From Triatoma infestans (Eukaryota > Arthropoda > Insecta > Hemiptera > Reduviidae), in the NCBI GenBank assembly GCA_011037195.1, contig JAAEAF010001591.1, positions 1-64,000 on the forward strand: a DNA stretch of 64,000 nucleotides, in the 5' to 3' direction. The notes under the pieces are model-generated. The model did no database searches. It was not told the DNA's origin and saw only the letters and a program-made list of their open reading frames with translations. Made by a program: the position numbers and the translations under genes. This document shows, one piece after another, positions 22,546 to 34,615 of this stretch (position 1 is its first letter; each line of letters starts with the position of its first letter).

Positions 22546-23564
22546 TTTTTTAAGTTAAAGAATATAATAATGACCTAAATACATCACATGTTATTATGTG
22601 AACTTTGAACTCCGAAACCCTTACCTTGAGAACGTTGCTTGATTAAACTAGACGTATGAAGTTTTGAGATTGTTAACTGGAGGATAGTGTGCACGGTAAA
22701 TTAATAGCCCGGCGGAGGAGCTACCTCTCGAGTGGGCCCTCCTTCCTGCACACGTAGACAATAATGAACGTTTAGATAAAAAAAATAACAAATTAAGAAG
22801 AAAAGGATATTTCACAAGGATACAGTTTTATAAGGACCGACATCGTCTCACGGTGCCTCCAAGAAGTTGAACATTAAACCTGGTCTCTCATTCCGCTTGG
22901 GTTACAGTGTAAAATCGGTTAACTCCCACAATTTAACCTGCCGCCCAACTTTCTTACAACTAAACCTTGCCGTCAGCCTGATATAGTGAAAAACCCTTTA
23001 GGACCTGCCTAGCCTCAGGCGCCATGTCTCTCTTCCCCTTAAGGCTGTAATCACTTACTGGACTCTCTCTTATATACTCTGCACACTGTACCCACTTATT
23101 ATACCGCAAAAACGTCTTCAACTTTTTCTCTCTTTTTACGTTTATATACGTAAAAAAGATTAAACTTTCTTGGTCTTTGTTTTTATAGACCACGCCCATT
23201 CCAGACAACAATTCTATATCAAATAAGACCATTATTGATCTAATAGTAAAAATAGGTTTTACTTCTAATTTTATCAAAAAAATGATAACGGCGGTCTGAC
23301 GCCACCAGCCAATCATCGCTAAACTATCTGGGAATTTGAGTTAAAGTGGAAAATTGGTTTATTATAATAAAAACATAATGGGGAGTTTTGTAAAGATTAA
23401 CTACTCGCTTTTCTACTTCTATGAAACTTAATTGAAGCTAAAATTACTTCAGAAATTGTTGGGCAATTTAATTCGAATTCCAGTTCATTTTCTTCTTTTT
23501 ATTGCTCGTATAGGAGTGTTGTTTCCTGGTCACGTATGAATGCGTACGCCTCATGCATTGGTAT
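22546..23564. other. No recognised gene
   Basis: This includes a GC-richer spot at 22700-22755. The 118-codon minus-strand frame (22960-23316) has no motif I know and is probably chance. Confidence 0.35.
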
Positions 23565-23845
23565 TAGATTTCTCGAAATTGAGTTTGCACAGCAAATAAA
23601 TGTTATGAGATATGCCGAGCCAAAAAGGTCATTTTTTAGAATAACATAATTCAAAAACGGAAAGTCAAGTAATTGGGCGGTAAGGTTTTAGTAAAAATCA
23701 GTAAACCGAAAGTGCTATTTTTCTGAATTTTTAGTTTTTCCAAATTTTCTGGAAAATGGCGCCAACAATTTTCTTTAAACTAAGTATAGCAACTACCACT
23801 CTAAAGTTTTACAACATTTTGAACAATTATTTTCAAATAAATTTA
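23565..23845 (+). repeat. Family A fragment
   Basis: A module around aaaccgaaagtgc and tttaaactaagtata, plus part of the left region. Confidence 0.6.
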
Positions 23846-23984
23846 TTTTCTGTAAATTTATTTTCTTTACAATGTACCATGGGCTGGCTATACAATTGGT
23901 GATAGGGATTTTACTTGTATACCTGAGCAGCCTTATGTGGAGCGCTTCAAGTCAAAACCAAGAAAGCTTGTTGAAATTTAAATT

Positions 23985-24630
23985 TAAACTAACTGCCAGA
24001 CCCCCAATACCCCCTCTCTAAAATCAATTTTTTCAGAAAAAATGTTCCAAATAAAACTGATGCGTTTCGTACTTCCGGCAAACCAATTTTCTTTAAATTT
24101 GGAATTCTGTCAATTCTTCTAATAAGGTGTATTAATATTATGTAGGTGGTAAAACCACACAATATTCTGAAGTGGGTAGCAAAGTAGTAGAGGAAAGCAC
24201 GCTACTGCTTGCCCATAAGAACGTTACCGTTTCCCCAGAACCCCAAAAATTAATTTTCCCAAAGAAAAATTTCCAATAAGAGTGATAAGAGTACGTAGAT
24301 ACCATCACAAGTTAAAATATAATCGTTAGAGCGGTTTTGGAGATAATCACAAAAACTGAGAAAAAAACAAACAAAAACGATTCGGCAAAGTCGTACTTCC
24401 GGTTGATGCCTTTTGCCCGAAATCTTCATGGCTAATGAGGTGGTGTGATATCAAGTTTAAGCTACTTGCGAATATTTTCGTTTTTTAGGATATTCTATTA
24501 ACAACGCATGCACACAGAATATTTGCTAAAAACATTTTTTAGTTTTCAGTGACTCTAAACTTCGATTTCCGGTGAAAATTAGTTTAGAAAATCTGGCATG
24601 ATCGCAATACTTCCTCTTACTAGTAGATGT
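23985..24630 (-). repeat. Family A copy
   Basis: Two modules (acttccggcaaacc near 24090; acttccggttgatg near 24390) lead to the left end cttcctcttactagtag. Confidence 0.75.
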
Positions 24631-24865
24631 TCCATTGTTACCCGTACAGCATCTGACACGAAAGTCTTCATCAAAATCCACCAACTGGAAGTCAAACTTT
24701 GTTGAATGTTTTTTTTCTCTGTCTCTCTTTTCAGTTGTACGCGAGTTTCCCGAAAACGGCACATTGGTGAATACAACACGAAACATTGGATTCTCTTCAA
24801 ACGGTCTATACTAAATTTTAGGTACCTGGCGTCGAACGGTTAATACAATAGGCCAATAAATTTAA

Positions 24866-25020
24866 AAGACTAGTCAGTGTGTAAACTGAATTTGCTCTGT
24901 GCAAGTCTGTGTTATCAACTGTTTGACAAACGCATCCTGAAGATGGGCGAACGCCCGAAAGCGGTCGATGACCTCAAAAAGAAGCAGGCTATCACGGAAA
25001 ATGTCTGTGATGCCAAAGAG
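24866..25020 (+). repeat. Family B (PLE terminal repeat), copy 2
   Basis: This shares agtcagtgtgtaaactgaa, gctctgtgcaagtctgtg and the ribozyme-like core with the end of the PLE at 17194. Confidence 0.8.
24932..24973 (+). ncRNA. Hammerhead-like motif, family B copy 2
   Basis: GCATC, CTGAAGA, T, GGGC-loop-GCCC and GAAA are intact. Stem III has one change (AGCGGT). Stem I GATG pairs with CATC. Confidence 0.6.
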
Positions 25021-25092
25021 ATACCGCCGCTCGTATACATAAATGCCTATCACTTTTATTTGAACATTTTTTACTGGAAAAATTGGTTTCGT

Positions 25093-25200
25093 CTTGCGGC
25101 CTAGAATAAAATTAGGCTGCGCTGGCGATTATTCTTCGTTTAGTTGGATATCAAAGAGGCCGTGAAAACAATCTCGGATGTGAACAACTCCCGCCCCCCA
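25093..25200 (+). repeat. Family F short repeat, copy 1
   Basis: This shares gcggcctag, ggctgcgctggcgat, cgtttagttgg and gaacaactcc, in the same order, with 49037-49150. Function unknown. Confidence 0.65.
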
Positions 25201-25832
25201 AACACAGTAAGAGAATGTCGTATGAATGATTCACACAATGTTTCTTGTATGTAATTAAATTGTTATTAATTTTACATTATTATATATATATATAATTATA
25301 AAGTAATAGTAATTATTAAGTAGTAAGAGAATTGCCATCAAATGACCACGTGCCCCAAACTACACTAATATCTAGAGTAAGAAACAACAGTATGGTCTGT
25401 ACAATTGTGTGTTGACTAAATTGGCAGTGTTCAACAAAACTACATACTAGAGCTCTGTGGGCCGGATTGCTACTTCTCCAGTTGTTAATATTGCTAAAAA
25501 CTTTGTTGTTCTACAGAGGCTACTATATATATATATTTTTTTTTTGGTTTAACCATTGGCCAAATATCTTGAGGCAACTAAATCAGTCTGTTAGTTGGGT
25601 GGGAGCCCTGTAATTTGTAGTGGTTTGCGGCGGCAATACTGCCCTCTGCAGCTGAAGTAATAGCTGGGTGTTTTTAAGACATATAAACATAGAATGTGGT
25701 ATACATTCACATATATACCTGTTTATATATATATATATATATTTACCGGCCGACCTCCAGACATTCGCACTCGTTTCTCACGGCACAAACACCTTCAATT
25801 AACACTAATATAAAAGGTAGAAACTAGAACTA

Positions 25833-25863
<31 letters not shown>

Positions 25864-26352
25864 AACGGTGAACATGATGGTTTTATTCTTGTTTTAGTTG
25901 ATGAGTTTTATGGCAATAAATAACTATAAAAAAAATAAAAATATATCATAATACTTTGTTTTTTATGTGTATAGTTTTAATTATGAGGTAAATGTTCTGT
26001 AACTGGGAGATATATGATGGTAAAGTTGAAGGTAAAGCAACAGAAATCTAGTGTAAAGCAATCACACACACACGATCTCTTTTCTTATTTATTTGTTTTT
26101 TTTACTTCACTTGTTACAATTCTGATAATTCATAATTTCTTCAAACTCGGAATTTTTACAGAACGTGATAGATACTGGGGATTATACTGCTTAGTTCTTA
26201 GGGCATAAGGAGTATTCTGAGCGTGACAGGCACAGTATGGAAGCGTCCTCTGTAAGGTCTTAGCAAAACTTGTAATGACAGTTGTTTAAGCCTAACACAG
26301 AGATTTTTTTCTCAGAACCTATTATTATATATATAATAGCCCTATCGGAAGG

Positions 26353-26377
<25 letters not shown>
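25200..26377. other. Microsatellite-rich stretch without a gene
   Basis: TA runs lie at 25282-25294, 25525-25538, 25726-25742 and 26352-26379, and a CA run at 25843-25862. Nothing else recognised. Confidence 0.45.
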
Positions 26378-26385
<8 letters not shown>

Positions 26386-26600
26386 TTTTAAGTTGTTTCT
26401 GACCGGTTTCGTATTCTCATCCATCCTCAGAATCAACAAGTATGGTGAGTGACAAGAACATGAAGTTGAAGTCAACTCTCTACACCAACTTGATAGCCTT
26501 ACTTGCTGATGGATCCGAAACCGATCCGGAACAATAAAAGTAAAAATAAGCATGCTACGACGGATAAAATCCCGACTTTCTACAGCATTGTATACCTATT
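26378..26600. repeat. Family C units, inverted pair
   Basis: The minus-strand unit (26395-26436, hammerhead-like) is followed by a damaged plus-strand unit at 26503-26560 (gatggatccgaaacc, agcatgctacgacggataaa). Confidence 0.65.
26395..26436 (-). ncRNA. Hammerhead-like motif, family C copy
   Basis: Minus strand: CTGAGGA, T, GGAT-loop-ATAC (stem II weakened), GAAA, ACCGGT, C. Position 7 is G here. Confidence 0.4.
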
Positions 26601-26779
26601 TATATATATTATATATGCAGTTAACATTTCAGGTTTAAAGACAATTATTGGAGTAAATTTACCAGAAAATTCTCCTCCAAAAAAATTCAGAAACCCATTA
26701 AATACAAATTTTCCTGGTTATTTCAAAAACATAAAAACAATGAATAATAAACAATAGATAATCGAGAAATACTGAATAA

Positions 26780-26930
26780 TAATTTCAGTAAAATGGCACT
26801 TTGGTCGAAATCTTAGTGTCAGATATTGTATTAGTAACTGCAAGAAATAAAAAGTTTGAGCTTTTCACACTATATTTTCTTTTATGAGATATTTAGTCAG
26901 ATAAACAAACACACACACACAAACATACAC
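26780..26930 (-). repeat. Family A fragment
   Basis: This holds aatggcactttggtcgaaat and ttttatgagatattt with a CA tract. It directly precedes a full-length copy. Confidence 0.5.
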
Positions 26931-26949
26931 ACACATATTATTAACTAAA

Positions 26950-27770
26950 AAAATCTGGTGTGAAACACTTACACATCTTTCTCTTACTCTAGTTCTCAAA
27001 ATAATAATTGACAAATTTTATAGTTTGTGTACCAAATTTAACGAAATTCGTCGAAAACTGAAAAAACTGTTCAGTAAAAGGGCACTTCCGGTTTACTAAT
27101 TCTCTTAAAACTCGGAATTTTGGCTATCTATTTATTTCTAGTTAATTTTGTTTAGATGATAGAATTGTATCAACTATGAGAAAAACATATCCCCCCCTCC
27201 CCTAAAAGTGCCCTTAAATGAATTTTCTCAGAGAAATGTTTTAAATAAAAGTTGTAGATCTTGGTATGTTCAATTTATATAAGAAGTTTCAAGAAAATCG
27301 TCGGAGCCATTTTTGAGAAAATTGCGAAAAGAGAATAAATCATTTAGTAAAGTGGTAAAGTAAACGCACTTCCGGTTATCCGATTTTTTTCAAACTCGGA
27401 ATTTCAACAACATATTTAATTCTTATTAACATTATTTAGTTGTCAGAATTGTCTAATAAACTGGAATACCACTTTAGATGGAAACCTAACCCCACTCCTC
27501 CCCCATAAGTGCCCTTAAATGCATTTTCCCGGAGAAATGTTTCAAATAAAAGTTGTAGCTCTTTGTATGTGTGGTTGATGTTCCAATTTAAAGAAAATCG
27601 TCGGAGCCATTTTTGAGAAAATTGCAAAAAAGTAAAAAATCCAACTAGTAAAGTGGTACTTCCGGTTGAGGAATTTTTACAGATAACGTACAGTCAGATC
27701 CCATGGTGACCTCTAAACGGAATATCAAATTTCAACTTTCTACGATTTTTCGTTTTTGAGCTATTCTGTT

Positions 27771-27835
<65 letters not shown>

Positions 27836-27967
27836 CCATTTGCTAAAAACACCACTTTTTTGGACTCAGTGGACCGCAAAAACGGATGTTTTCCGGTGAA
27901 AACTTTGATATCGAAAATTTGACACTATTACAATACTTCCCCTTACTAGGAGTAAGAGAAAGTAAAA
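26950..27967 (-). repeat. Full-length three-module family A copy
   Basis: On + it runs from tctggtgtgaaacacttac with ctttctcttactc to taggagtaagagaaagtaaa. Three successive ~280-bp modules each carry an acttccggtt block (27086, 27370, 27659) and gccattttgagaaaatt-like text. (CA)n at 27787-27830. Confidence 0.88.
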
Positions 27968-28229
27968 AAAAAAAGTATATTAATTTAAAAAAATGAAGGA
28001 ATACAGTCTTAAATAAAATGATTGTTTTAAATTATAAAAGAGCCACACTGTAACAAAAGAGTAATATCAGAAAACTCTATGTAATATTTATTGAAGTGAA
28101 ATGAGGCGTACTGTAAACTTTCCGAAGGTAAACAGCCTCTTTTCATTTGAAAACATACTCCAGGATCATATCTCCTCTAATCTCATACATTTTTTACATT
28201 GTTTTTAATTGCTGTAGAAATAATAAAAA
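27968..28229. other. No recognised feature
   Basis: AT-rich, no repeat identified. Confidence 0.4.
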
Positions 28230-28850
28230 AAAAAATTAACGAAATCTGTCGGTGTTTTTATGGATGAAATACTAGAAAACTGAAATAACTTCCTGTAAGA
28301 AGCCACTACTTCCGGTCAACCGATTTTTCTTCACACTCAAAATTTTGACGACATATTTAATTTTAAGTGATTTTATTTAGATGATAGAATTGTATAATAA
28401 AGTAAAATGTACTTGAGAGAAAAACATAACCCCTTCCCCCCCCCAAATCAAGCTTAAATGAATTTTCCCAGAGAAATGTTTCAAATAAAAGTTGTAGCTC
28501 ATTGAATGTGTAATAAATGTATGAAGTTTCAAGTAAATCGTTGGAGCCGTTTTTGAGGAAATCACTATAAACTGAAGGAAACAAAATCAGTAAAGTGGCA
28601 CTTCCGATTGAGGAATTTTGGCAGATAACTTATTGTTGGATCGTGGTTATTCCTACATGAAATGTCAATTTTGCACTTGACTTTTTTTTTCTTTTTTGAA
28701 CTATTCTGTTCACATTCACGCACAGACACACACATACAGACCATTTTTTGTAAAACCACTTTTTTCGATTCAGGGACTTCAAAACGTTTGTATATCCGGT
28801 GAAAACTCGATATCGAAAATTTTGTCACGCTCACAATACTTCCTCTGAAC
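28230..28850 (-). repeat. Family A copy
   Basis: Two modules (cacttccgattgagg near 28600; ctacttccggtcaacc near 28310) and the left end near 28840. Confidence 0.8.
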
Positions 28851-29704
28851 AGCAATTATTTTAACTAAGATTCTATAATTATGACATATTTCCGTTTGTG
28901 TAGCTATAAACTCTAGCTATTTACGGCGGCTTTAATAATTTACTCTTTTACTCTCACAACTTGTCGTGGAGAATCTTGAGCCGGATATATATATTTTTCT
29001 CTTGATTCATATGAATACCAATTTTTTTTTTTTTTTTGTGCGTCCAGAAATAGTAAATCAGATATTATTTATAGATATTCTTGTTTAGAATTTAGCTCTT
29101 CAGGTTATACGTCATAACCAGATGTTCACTAGCACCGCATGTTGAATGCGGTTAGTTGACATTTCTCATATTATGTGTGGTGTGTGTGTGTGTGTGTGTG
29201 TTTCTAATCGATCATATACATATGAATGTTTTATAAATAAAATCTTATTTAAATAATTCATCTATTCATCTTCCTTTCTTTTTTCTAGTTTTTATAACAC
29301 TGATAATTTTCTATTCTCCGTCGTGTGAATATTTTTTTTAAATGATACAAAGGCTATTAACTAACTTGATTTTTGGTATTAGGGTATCCCTTTAGATTTT
29401 CATTAAATTTATTTCTAACGACATGTTAAAATTTATACTCCGTTTTTTAATATGAATAATGTAATTAAAAAAAAAAAATCAATATAAATTGCAATCCTAA
29501 AATCACTTTAACACTTTAAAGTCCTGTTGACTGAAAGCTTTGCACTTAATTACAACTCAATTTAGTGGGTCATTTAATAAATTACGTCGACAAACTAGTT
29601 ATGGTTTTATATAGTTAATTAAATGAATCACATCGTTTATCTGTCTTTCAACATAATCCTCTAATGCATTTTATACACTTTGTATTTATATCACTAATAG
29701 TATT
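28851..29704. other. No recognised gene
   Basis: AT-rich. GT microsatellite at 29176-29201. Confidence 0.4.
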
Positions 29705-30180
29705 TTTACTTTCTCCTACTTCTGGTAAGAGGAAGTATTGTAATCATGTCAAATTTTCGATATCGAGTTTTCACCGGAAATACGCGATTTAGATCCCCTA
29801 TATCCACTGTATGCGTCTGTGCCTACCAAGGGGCCTGATAAAACAGTTTCAATCAAATTCAGTCAACCGGAAGTACCACTTTACTGAATTTTTTTTTTTT
29901 TTTTTCAATTTTCTCTAAAATGGCTTCAGTGATTATTCTATAAAGAGTTACACAACTTTTATTTACAACATTTCTCTGAGAAAATTCATTTAATGGTGGG
30001 GGTACGGTGTTATACTGTCCTCTAAAATATTATTTTAATTAATTCTGTTATGTATATAATTTTAATTAGAATTAAATATGTTGCCAAAATTCTGAGTTTG
30101 AAGGAGATCAGTTTACCGGAATCGCGACTTTACTGAACAGTTTTATTTTTTTCAATTCTAGGCGATTTTCTCCATAAAAA
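29705..30180 (+). repeat. Family A copy, right end missing
   Basis: The left end tttactttctcctac is followed by gtaagaggaagtattg and two modules. It breaks off just before a family C unit. Confidence 0.75.
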
Positions 30181-30249
30181 CACCGACACGTTTCATTAAC
30201 CATACATAAAGACTTCCGGTATTTTATTCGTCATAGCATGCATATTGAT

Positions 30250-30294
30250 TTTGTTCCTGAGCGGTTTCGAATTTTCATCCATCGTCAGAGCAAA
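30250..30294 (-). ncRNA. Hammerhead-like motif, family C
   Basis: Minus strand: CTGACGA, T, GGAT-GAAA-ATTC, GAAA, ACCGCT, C. Position 7 is C. Confidence 0.45.
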
Positions 30295-30385
30295 TCCATC
30301 CAATTCGTGTAGAGAGTTCACTTCAACGAAATGTTTCCATTAGACTCACACTTGTTAGTTGTATATATATCTATACGAACTTGGT

Positions 30386-30430
30386 GAATTTGCTCTGATG
30401 ATGGATGAAAATCCGAAATCGGTCAGGAAC
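30386..30430 (+). ncRNA. Hammerhead-like motif, family C
   Basis: TTTGCT, CTGATGA, T, GGAT-GAAA-ATCC (perfect stem II), GAAA, ATCGGT, C, then AGGAAC, which pairs partly with the leading strand. Position 7 is T. Confidence 0.5.
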
Positions 30431-30499
30431 AAAACCAATATGCATACTACGACGGATAAAATACCGGATATTATCCAGCATTGCGGATCCACCCACATT

Positions 30500-30679
30500 T
30501 TCAACAATACACTTCTGCTATTTCTGTTTGAAACTTGCTCCGAAAAAAGTCAATTAAAATAGGTTTTGAGGGGAATGGGATATTATGATTTCCCTCAAAA
30601 AAAAGTTGTTTTTATAAATATTAAATTCTTCCACTTGTCAAGTACCCTGAAGACAACAAAACATCTAAAAAGAATAATA
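30500..30679. other. No recognised feature
   Basis: Short AT-rich spacer ending at the mariner TA target (30678-30679). Confidence 0.5.
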
Positions 30680-31567
30680 CGAGAGTCATTGAATAAGTAA
30701 CGAGGCAAATCACTGTAGCTCAAAAACGATTTATTTAATCAATCAATACAAAACTTTGGCTACTTTTGAACATAGTCCCCAGCAACATATATACACTTGT
30801 CCCATCGTTCATCCTGATTTGTGTTTGCCTCTTGTGAAGCCATGTTTGCACCAGATTTTTAACTTCTTCATTGAATTGAAAATGTTTCCGACGTAGAGCC
30901 TCACGTAGGGGTCCAAACAAATGGAAGTCCGATGGGGCGAGGTTCGGGGCTGTAGGGGGATGTGGAAGGATCTCCTATCCCACTTTTTGAAGTGTTTCTT
31001 GAGTGTGGTGGGCGCGCGTTGTCATGAAGCAAAATCACGCTTTTATTCAAGAGTCAGCTTATTCTGAATAATGTTATGGACAGTTCCAACACTCGCGTGC
31101 ACTTCTTCAGCTATCAGTTCAACAGCAATACGCCTGCTGTCTTGAATTAACGCGTTAATGCAAGATTCGAGGGAGGAAGTTGCAACTTCAACTGGTCGTC
31201 CACTTCGTTGCTCGTCACAGACACGGCCAATTTTAAATTGTTCTACCCATTTGTAAATGTTCGAACGGTTCAAAAAATTATTCCCGTACACTTTCAACAT
31301 TCTTTCATGGATTTCACAATCTTTGATACCCTCTGCAACTAAAAATGTAATCACACTGAACGTTGTTCTTCCGAAGTGCAATACTCGAGCGGGCTCGCCA
31401 TTGTGAACTGGAATACATTTGAAGTTATGCTTACCAAATATTCTCGAACAGCCGATGAGAAACTAAGGTACAAGGATGGCAACTTGACGCACTGAAACTG
31501 TTGTATTGATTAAACAAACCATTTCTGACTACAGCGATTTGTCTTATTACTTATTGAATGACCCCCG
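30680..31567 (-). mobile_element. Internally deleted mariner transposon
   Basis: The terminal inverted repeats match well (cgagagtcattgaataagta at 30680; complement cgggggtcattcaataagta at 31567). TA dinucleotides flank both ends, as for Tc1/mariner insertion. At 888 bp it is about 0.4 kb shorter than usual mariners, matching the loss of the middle of the transposase. Confidence 0.92.
30735..31381 (-). pseudogene. Mariner transposase, deleted and frameshifted
   Basis: The Met at 31381 starts MHFGRTTFSVITFLVAEG, then EIHERMLKVYG and YKWVEQFKIGRV and RSGRPVEV: the paired helix-turn-helix DNA-binding region of mariner transposases, ending at a stop near 31043. The next homologous piece reads HDNARPHHSR (second catalytic Asp), then shifts frame. 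The segment that should hold the third Asp is out of frame, and the C-terminal FGPLREALRRKHFQFNEEV lies in 30735-30920. The region with the first catalytic Asp is deleted. It cannot transpose itself but keeps ends and TA duplication. Confidence 0.9.
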
Positions 31568-32448
31568 TATATTAGAACGGAATTAATCAATTATAACTAC
31601 TATGTAAATCTTAGTAAGATAAAGTCGTGTTAGTGTTTCACATCAGTTTATTTTTTTCTTGAAGTATGCGCCAGTTTTTCGCGTTTGTTTCAATTTGTTC
31701 ATTGCTGTGAAAACTGGACGCCATCTGATGATGACTCCTAAAGTGGACTACTGAAAATGAAATATGATCATGCGACATAACATATTTGCCAACATAATTA
31801 TTGATTGCGCCGAACAAGCGGGGAGGGGGAGCTTTATTCTGGAGTAAAGAGTATTCCATGCCGCTGCTAACCACATATATTGCTACAATTACATAATAAC
31901 CTCCTCATCAAACATTATACAACATGTTCTGTATTATCATGATTGAGCAAGGAGCATTAATAAGTACTAGATGCATGTATCTGATCTCTTATATAAATAA
32001 TAGTTAGTGTAGTGGAACTTGGAAACGAAAACACTATTTCTTCTGTTTCTAATGGAACTCACTATGAACTTGATTGACAGACAGATAGATAGACAGTTAA
32101 ACAATAAACGATAAATATCTTCTTCTTCGTACTTACTGCCGGTGGCAGCTCGTTCAGTTTATTCTTCAAAAGAAGTTGTTTAACATCCTTCAATTATACC
32201 TACTTGTTTTCTCCTTCTGTTTACTGATGATTTGGTAACATAGTTGCACGATATTCGTGTAGTTTTTACTTTCAAAACAGGTGGAAAACTAGATGATGAT
32301 TTTTTTTGATAGTGAGGAGATAGTTTTTCATGTTTTGATTGTAGTTTATATTGGCTGGCTTTGTTTGTTAAAATAATACTAACATAAACGATTGGATAAA
32401 CTTTTACAGTGCCTGTAAATTTTTTGCTATTTAATTGTAATGAATTTT
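31568..32448. other. No recognised gene
   Basis: The first bases complete the TA duplication. The minus-strand frame at 31638-31874 is not recognised. Confidence 0.4.
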
Positions 32449-33434
32449 TTTGCTTTCTCTTACTCCTGTAAGAGGAAGTATAGTAATCGAGTCAAATTTT
32501 CGATATCGAGTTTTCACCGGAAATATCCGTTTTAAGGTCTTCCGAGTCCAAAAAAGTGGTTTTTAGAAAATGGTCTGTGTGTGTATTTATATATGTGAAC
32601 AGCATAGCTCAAAAACGAAAAACCTCTTAGAAAGTTGAAACTTAATATTCCGTTTAGGTATCACCATGGGATCTGACAGTAAGTTATCTGTCACAATTCC
32701 TCAACCGGGAAGTACCACTTTACGAGTTGGATTTTTTACTTTTTTGCGATTTTCTCAAAAATGGCTCCTACAATTTTCTTTAAACTTGGTGTATCAACCG
32801 CACTCACAAATATCTACAATTTTAATTTGTAACATTTCTCCGGCAATATGCATTTAAGGGCACTTTCAGGCGAGAGGGGGTAGTGGGTTGTCCTCTGAAG
32901 TGCTATTTCAGTTTACTATACAATTCTATCAGCTAAACAGTATTAATTAGAATTAAATGTGTTGTTGAAATTCCGGGTTTGAAAAAATCGGATGATCGAA
33001 AGTGCGTTTTTACTAAAATATATTTTTCAGTTTTCTGGTATTTTTTTACTTTCTTGCAATTTTCTCAAAAATGGCTCCGACGATTTTCTTCAAACATGTT
33101 ATATCAACTACACAACCAAAGATCTACCTCTTTTATTTTAAACATTTCTCTAGAAAAATTTATTTAAGGGCACTTTTGGCGGAGGGGTGGAGTTAAGTTT
33201 CCTCTAAAGTGGTATCATAGTTGATTATACAATTCTATCATCCAAACAAAATGAAATAGATGGCCAAAATTCCAAGTTTTAAGAAAACTAGTAAACCAGA
33301 AGTGCGCTTTTACTCAACATTTTTTTCAGTTTTCGACAAATTTCATTAAATTTGGTACGCAATTTATAACATTTGTCAATTATAATTTTGAGAACAGGAG
33401 TAAGAGATAGTTGTTTGAGTGTTTCACACCAGAT
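32449..33434 (+). repeat. Full-length three-module family A copy
   Basis: The left end gctttctcttactcc with gtaagaggaag is followed by three modules. The right end is caggagtaagagatag with gtttcacaccag. Confidence 0.88.
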
Positions 33435-33435
33435 T

Positions 33436-33610
33436 TTTTGCTTTCTCATATAGTAAGGTATGGGGGGGGGGATCCTGACAAGTTTTTGGAAATTGAATTT
33501 TCACCGAAAATACATGTCTTGAGGTCTCCGAAGTTAGTTGGCCTGACCCTTAAAAAAGGTGGTAGGTGTTTTACTTGTATACCTGAGCTGACTTGTGTTC
33601 AGACAGAGTT
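33436..33610 (+). repeat. Family A left-end fragment
   Basis: It starts ttgctttctcatatag immediately after a full-length copy, and contains ttttcaccgaaaatacatg and gaggtctccgaag. Two family A units in direct tandem. Confidence 0.6.
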
Positions 33611-34477
33611 TTCCTCAGAGTGGAAACTAAATTCAAATGGCCTTGATATGTGACCTGTTATTACTATAAATGACTACGTCATTGTTAAAAAAAAAATTCC
33701 TAACTAATCTTTCCGGGGACTACTGTTCCCACATTATAAAATGATTTCAGGCTTTTATAAATAGCAGCGACAGAATCATTAAAAATGACAAGCAGGTATA
33801 TAAATACAAAACTGTTAGCAAACATAACCTTCTATGTTACACATTCACTTCCAAACAAAAGCCAAACCAATAAACATAAAACAAACCCCCTCCTCAATAA
33901 TATATTTTTTTTCTACTGATTATTCTAAACATAGTCGACATCGTGTGAAAGAAAAAATAAAAAAAAAGAAATAGTTAAACGATTGCCCTAGAGGTATGAA
34001 CAGAAATTGCCAGTTTCTCAGACCAATTTCACTACATTATCTACGTGTTGTATTCACGTCACAATAGCCTAGACTAGGTACCCAGCGAGGCGAGCGAGCG
34101 GCCCCGCTGCATTAGGAATCGTGTAAGGTGGCAGGCAGGACAAGGGTGGTTAAGTTCGAATTAGTAGGTGTTGTTTGTTGTTTGGTTATTTACATGGTTC
34201 AAGGGCGTTCATTCTTGTGTGTGTACACAAGACTTTATACGATTGTCCGTATAGAATTGTTTATTTTTTTTTTATTATTGTTTATTTTTTTTTTTAAATA
34301 AAGAAAATACTTCTTTGTTATACTAGCTAATTTTCTTAACAATTGAATTTCTTGCAAATTTACAAATTTATAGTTGATGAATTTTCAAATTGTGATCTCC
34401 AAATTTATAATTGTTACTAGATGTTTACTTTTTACTTCAATTTAAAATCACTGGGAGAATCTAAGCTTTATAAAATG
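33610..34477. other. No recognised gene
   Basis: A small GC-rich spot at 34075-34110 (gcgaggcgagcgagcggccc). Otherwise AT-rich. Confidence 0.4.
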
Positions 34478-34600
34478 ATCAGAGACATTTTCCGTGGTAG
34501 CCTGCTTCTTTTTTAGATCATCGACCGGTTTCGGGCGTTCGCCCATCATCAGGATGAGTTTGTCACACAGTGAGATAACACATTTACATGTGTTGAGGAA
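34478..34600 (-). repeat. Family B, copy 3
   Basis: tcagagacattttccgtgg to the cacagtg region; same order as the PLE 3' end. Confidence 0.8.
34516..34559 (-). ncRNA. Hammerhead-like motif, family B copy 3 (best preserved)
   Basis: Minus strand: CTCATC, CTGATGA, T, GGGC-GAAC-GCCC, GAAA, ACCGGT, C, then GATGA. Stem I has five pairs (TCATC with GATGA), stem II four. Every conserved hammerhead core base is present, with T at position 7. Confidence 0.68.
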
Positions 34601-34615
34601 AACCTAATTTTCAAA

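Larger units (their letters stand above)
30190..30500. repeat. Family C fold-back pair
   Basis: A minus-strand unit (to about 30310) and a plus-strand unit (from about 30370) are mirror images centred near 30341. Shared blocks are cggtattttat/ataaaataccg, agcatgcatatt/aatatgcatact and the hammerhead-like cores. Confidence 0.8.

Noticed and set aside
22960..23316. 118-codon minus-strand frame as a gene
   Set aside because: No motif, no splice or promoter context, and composition typical of chance frames in AT-rich DNA.
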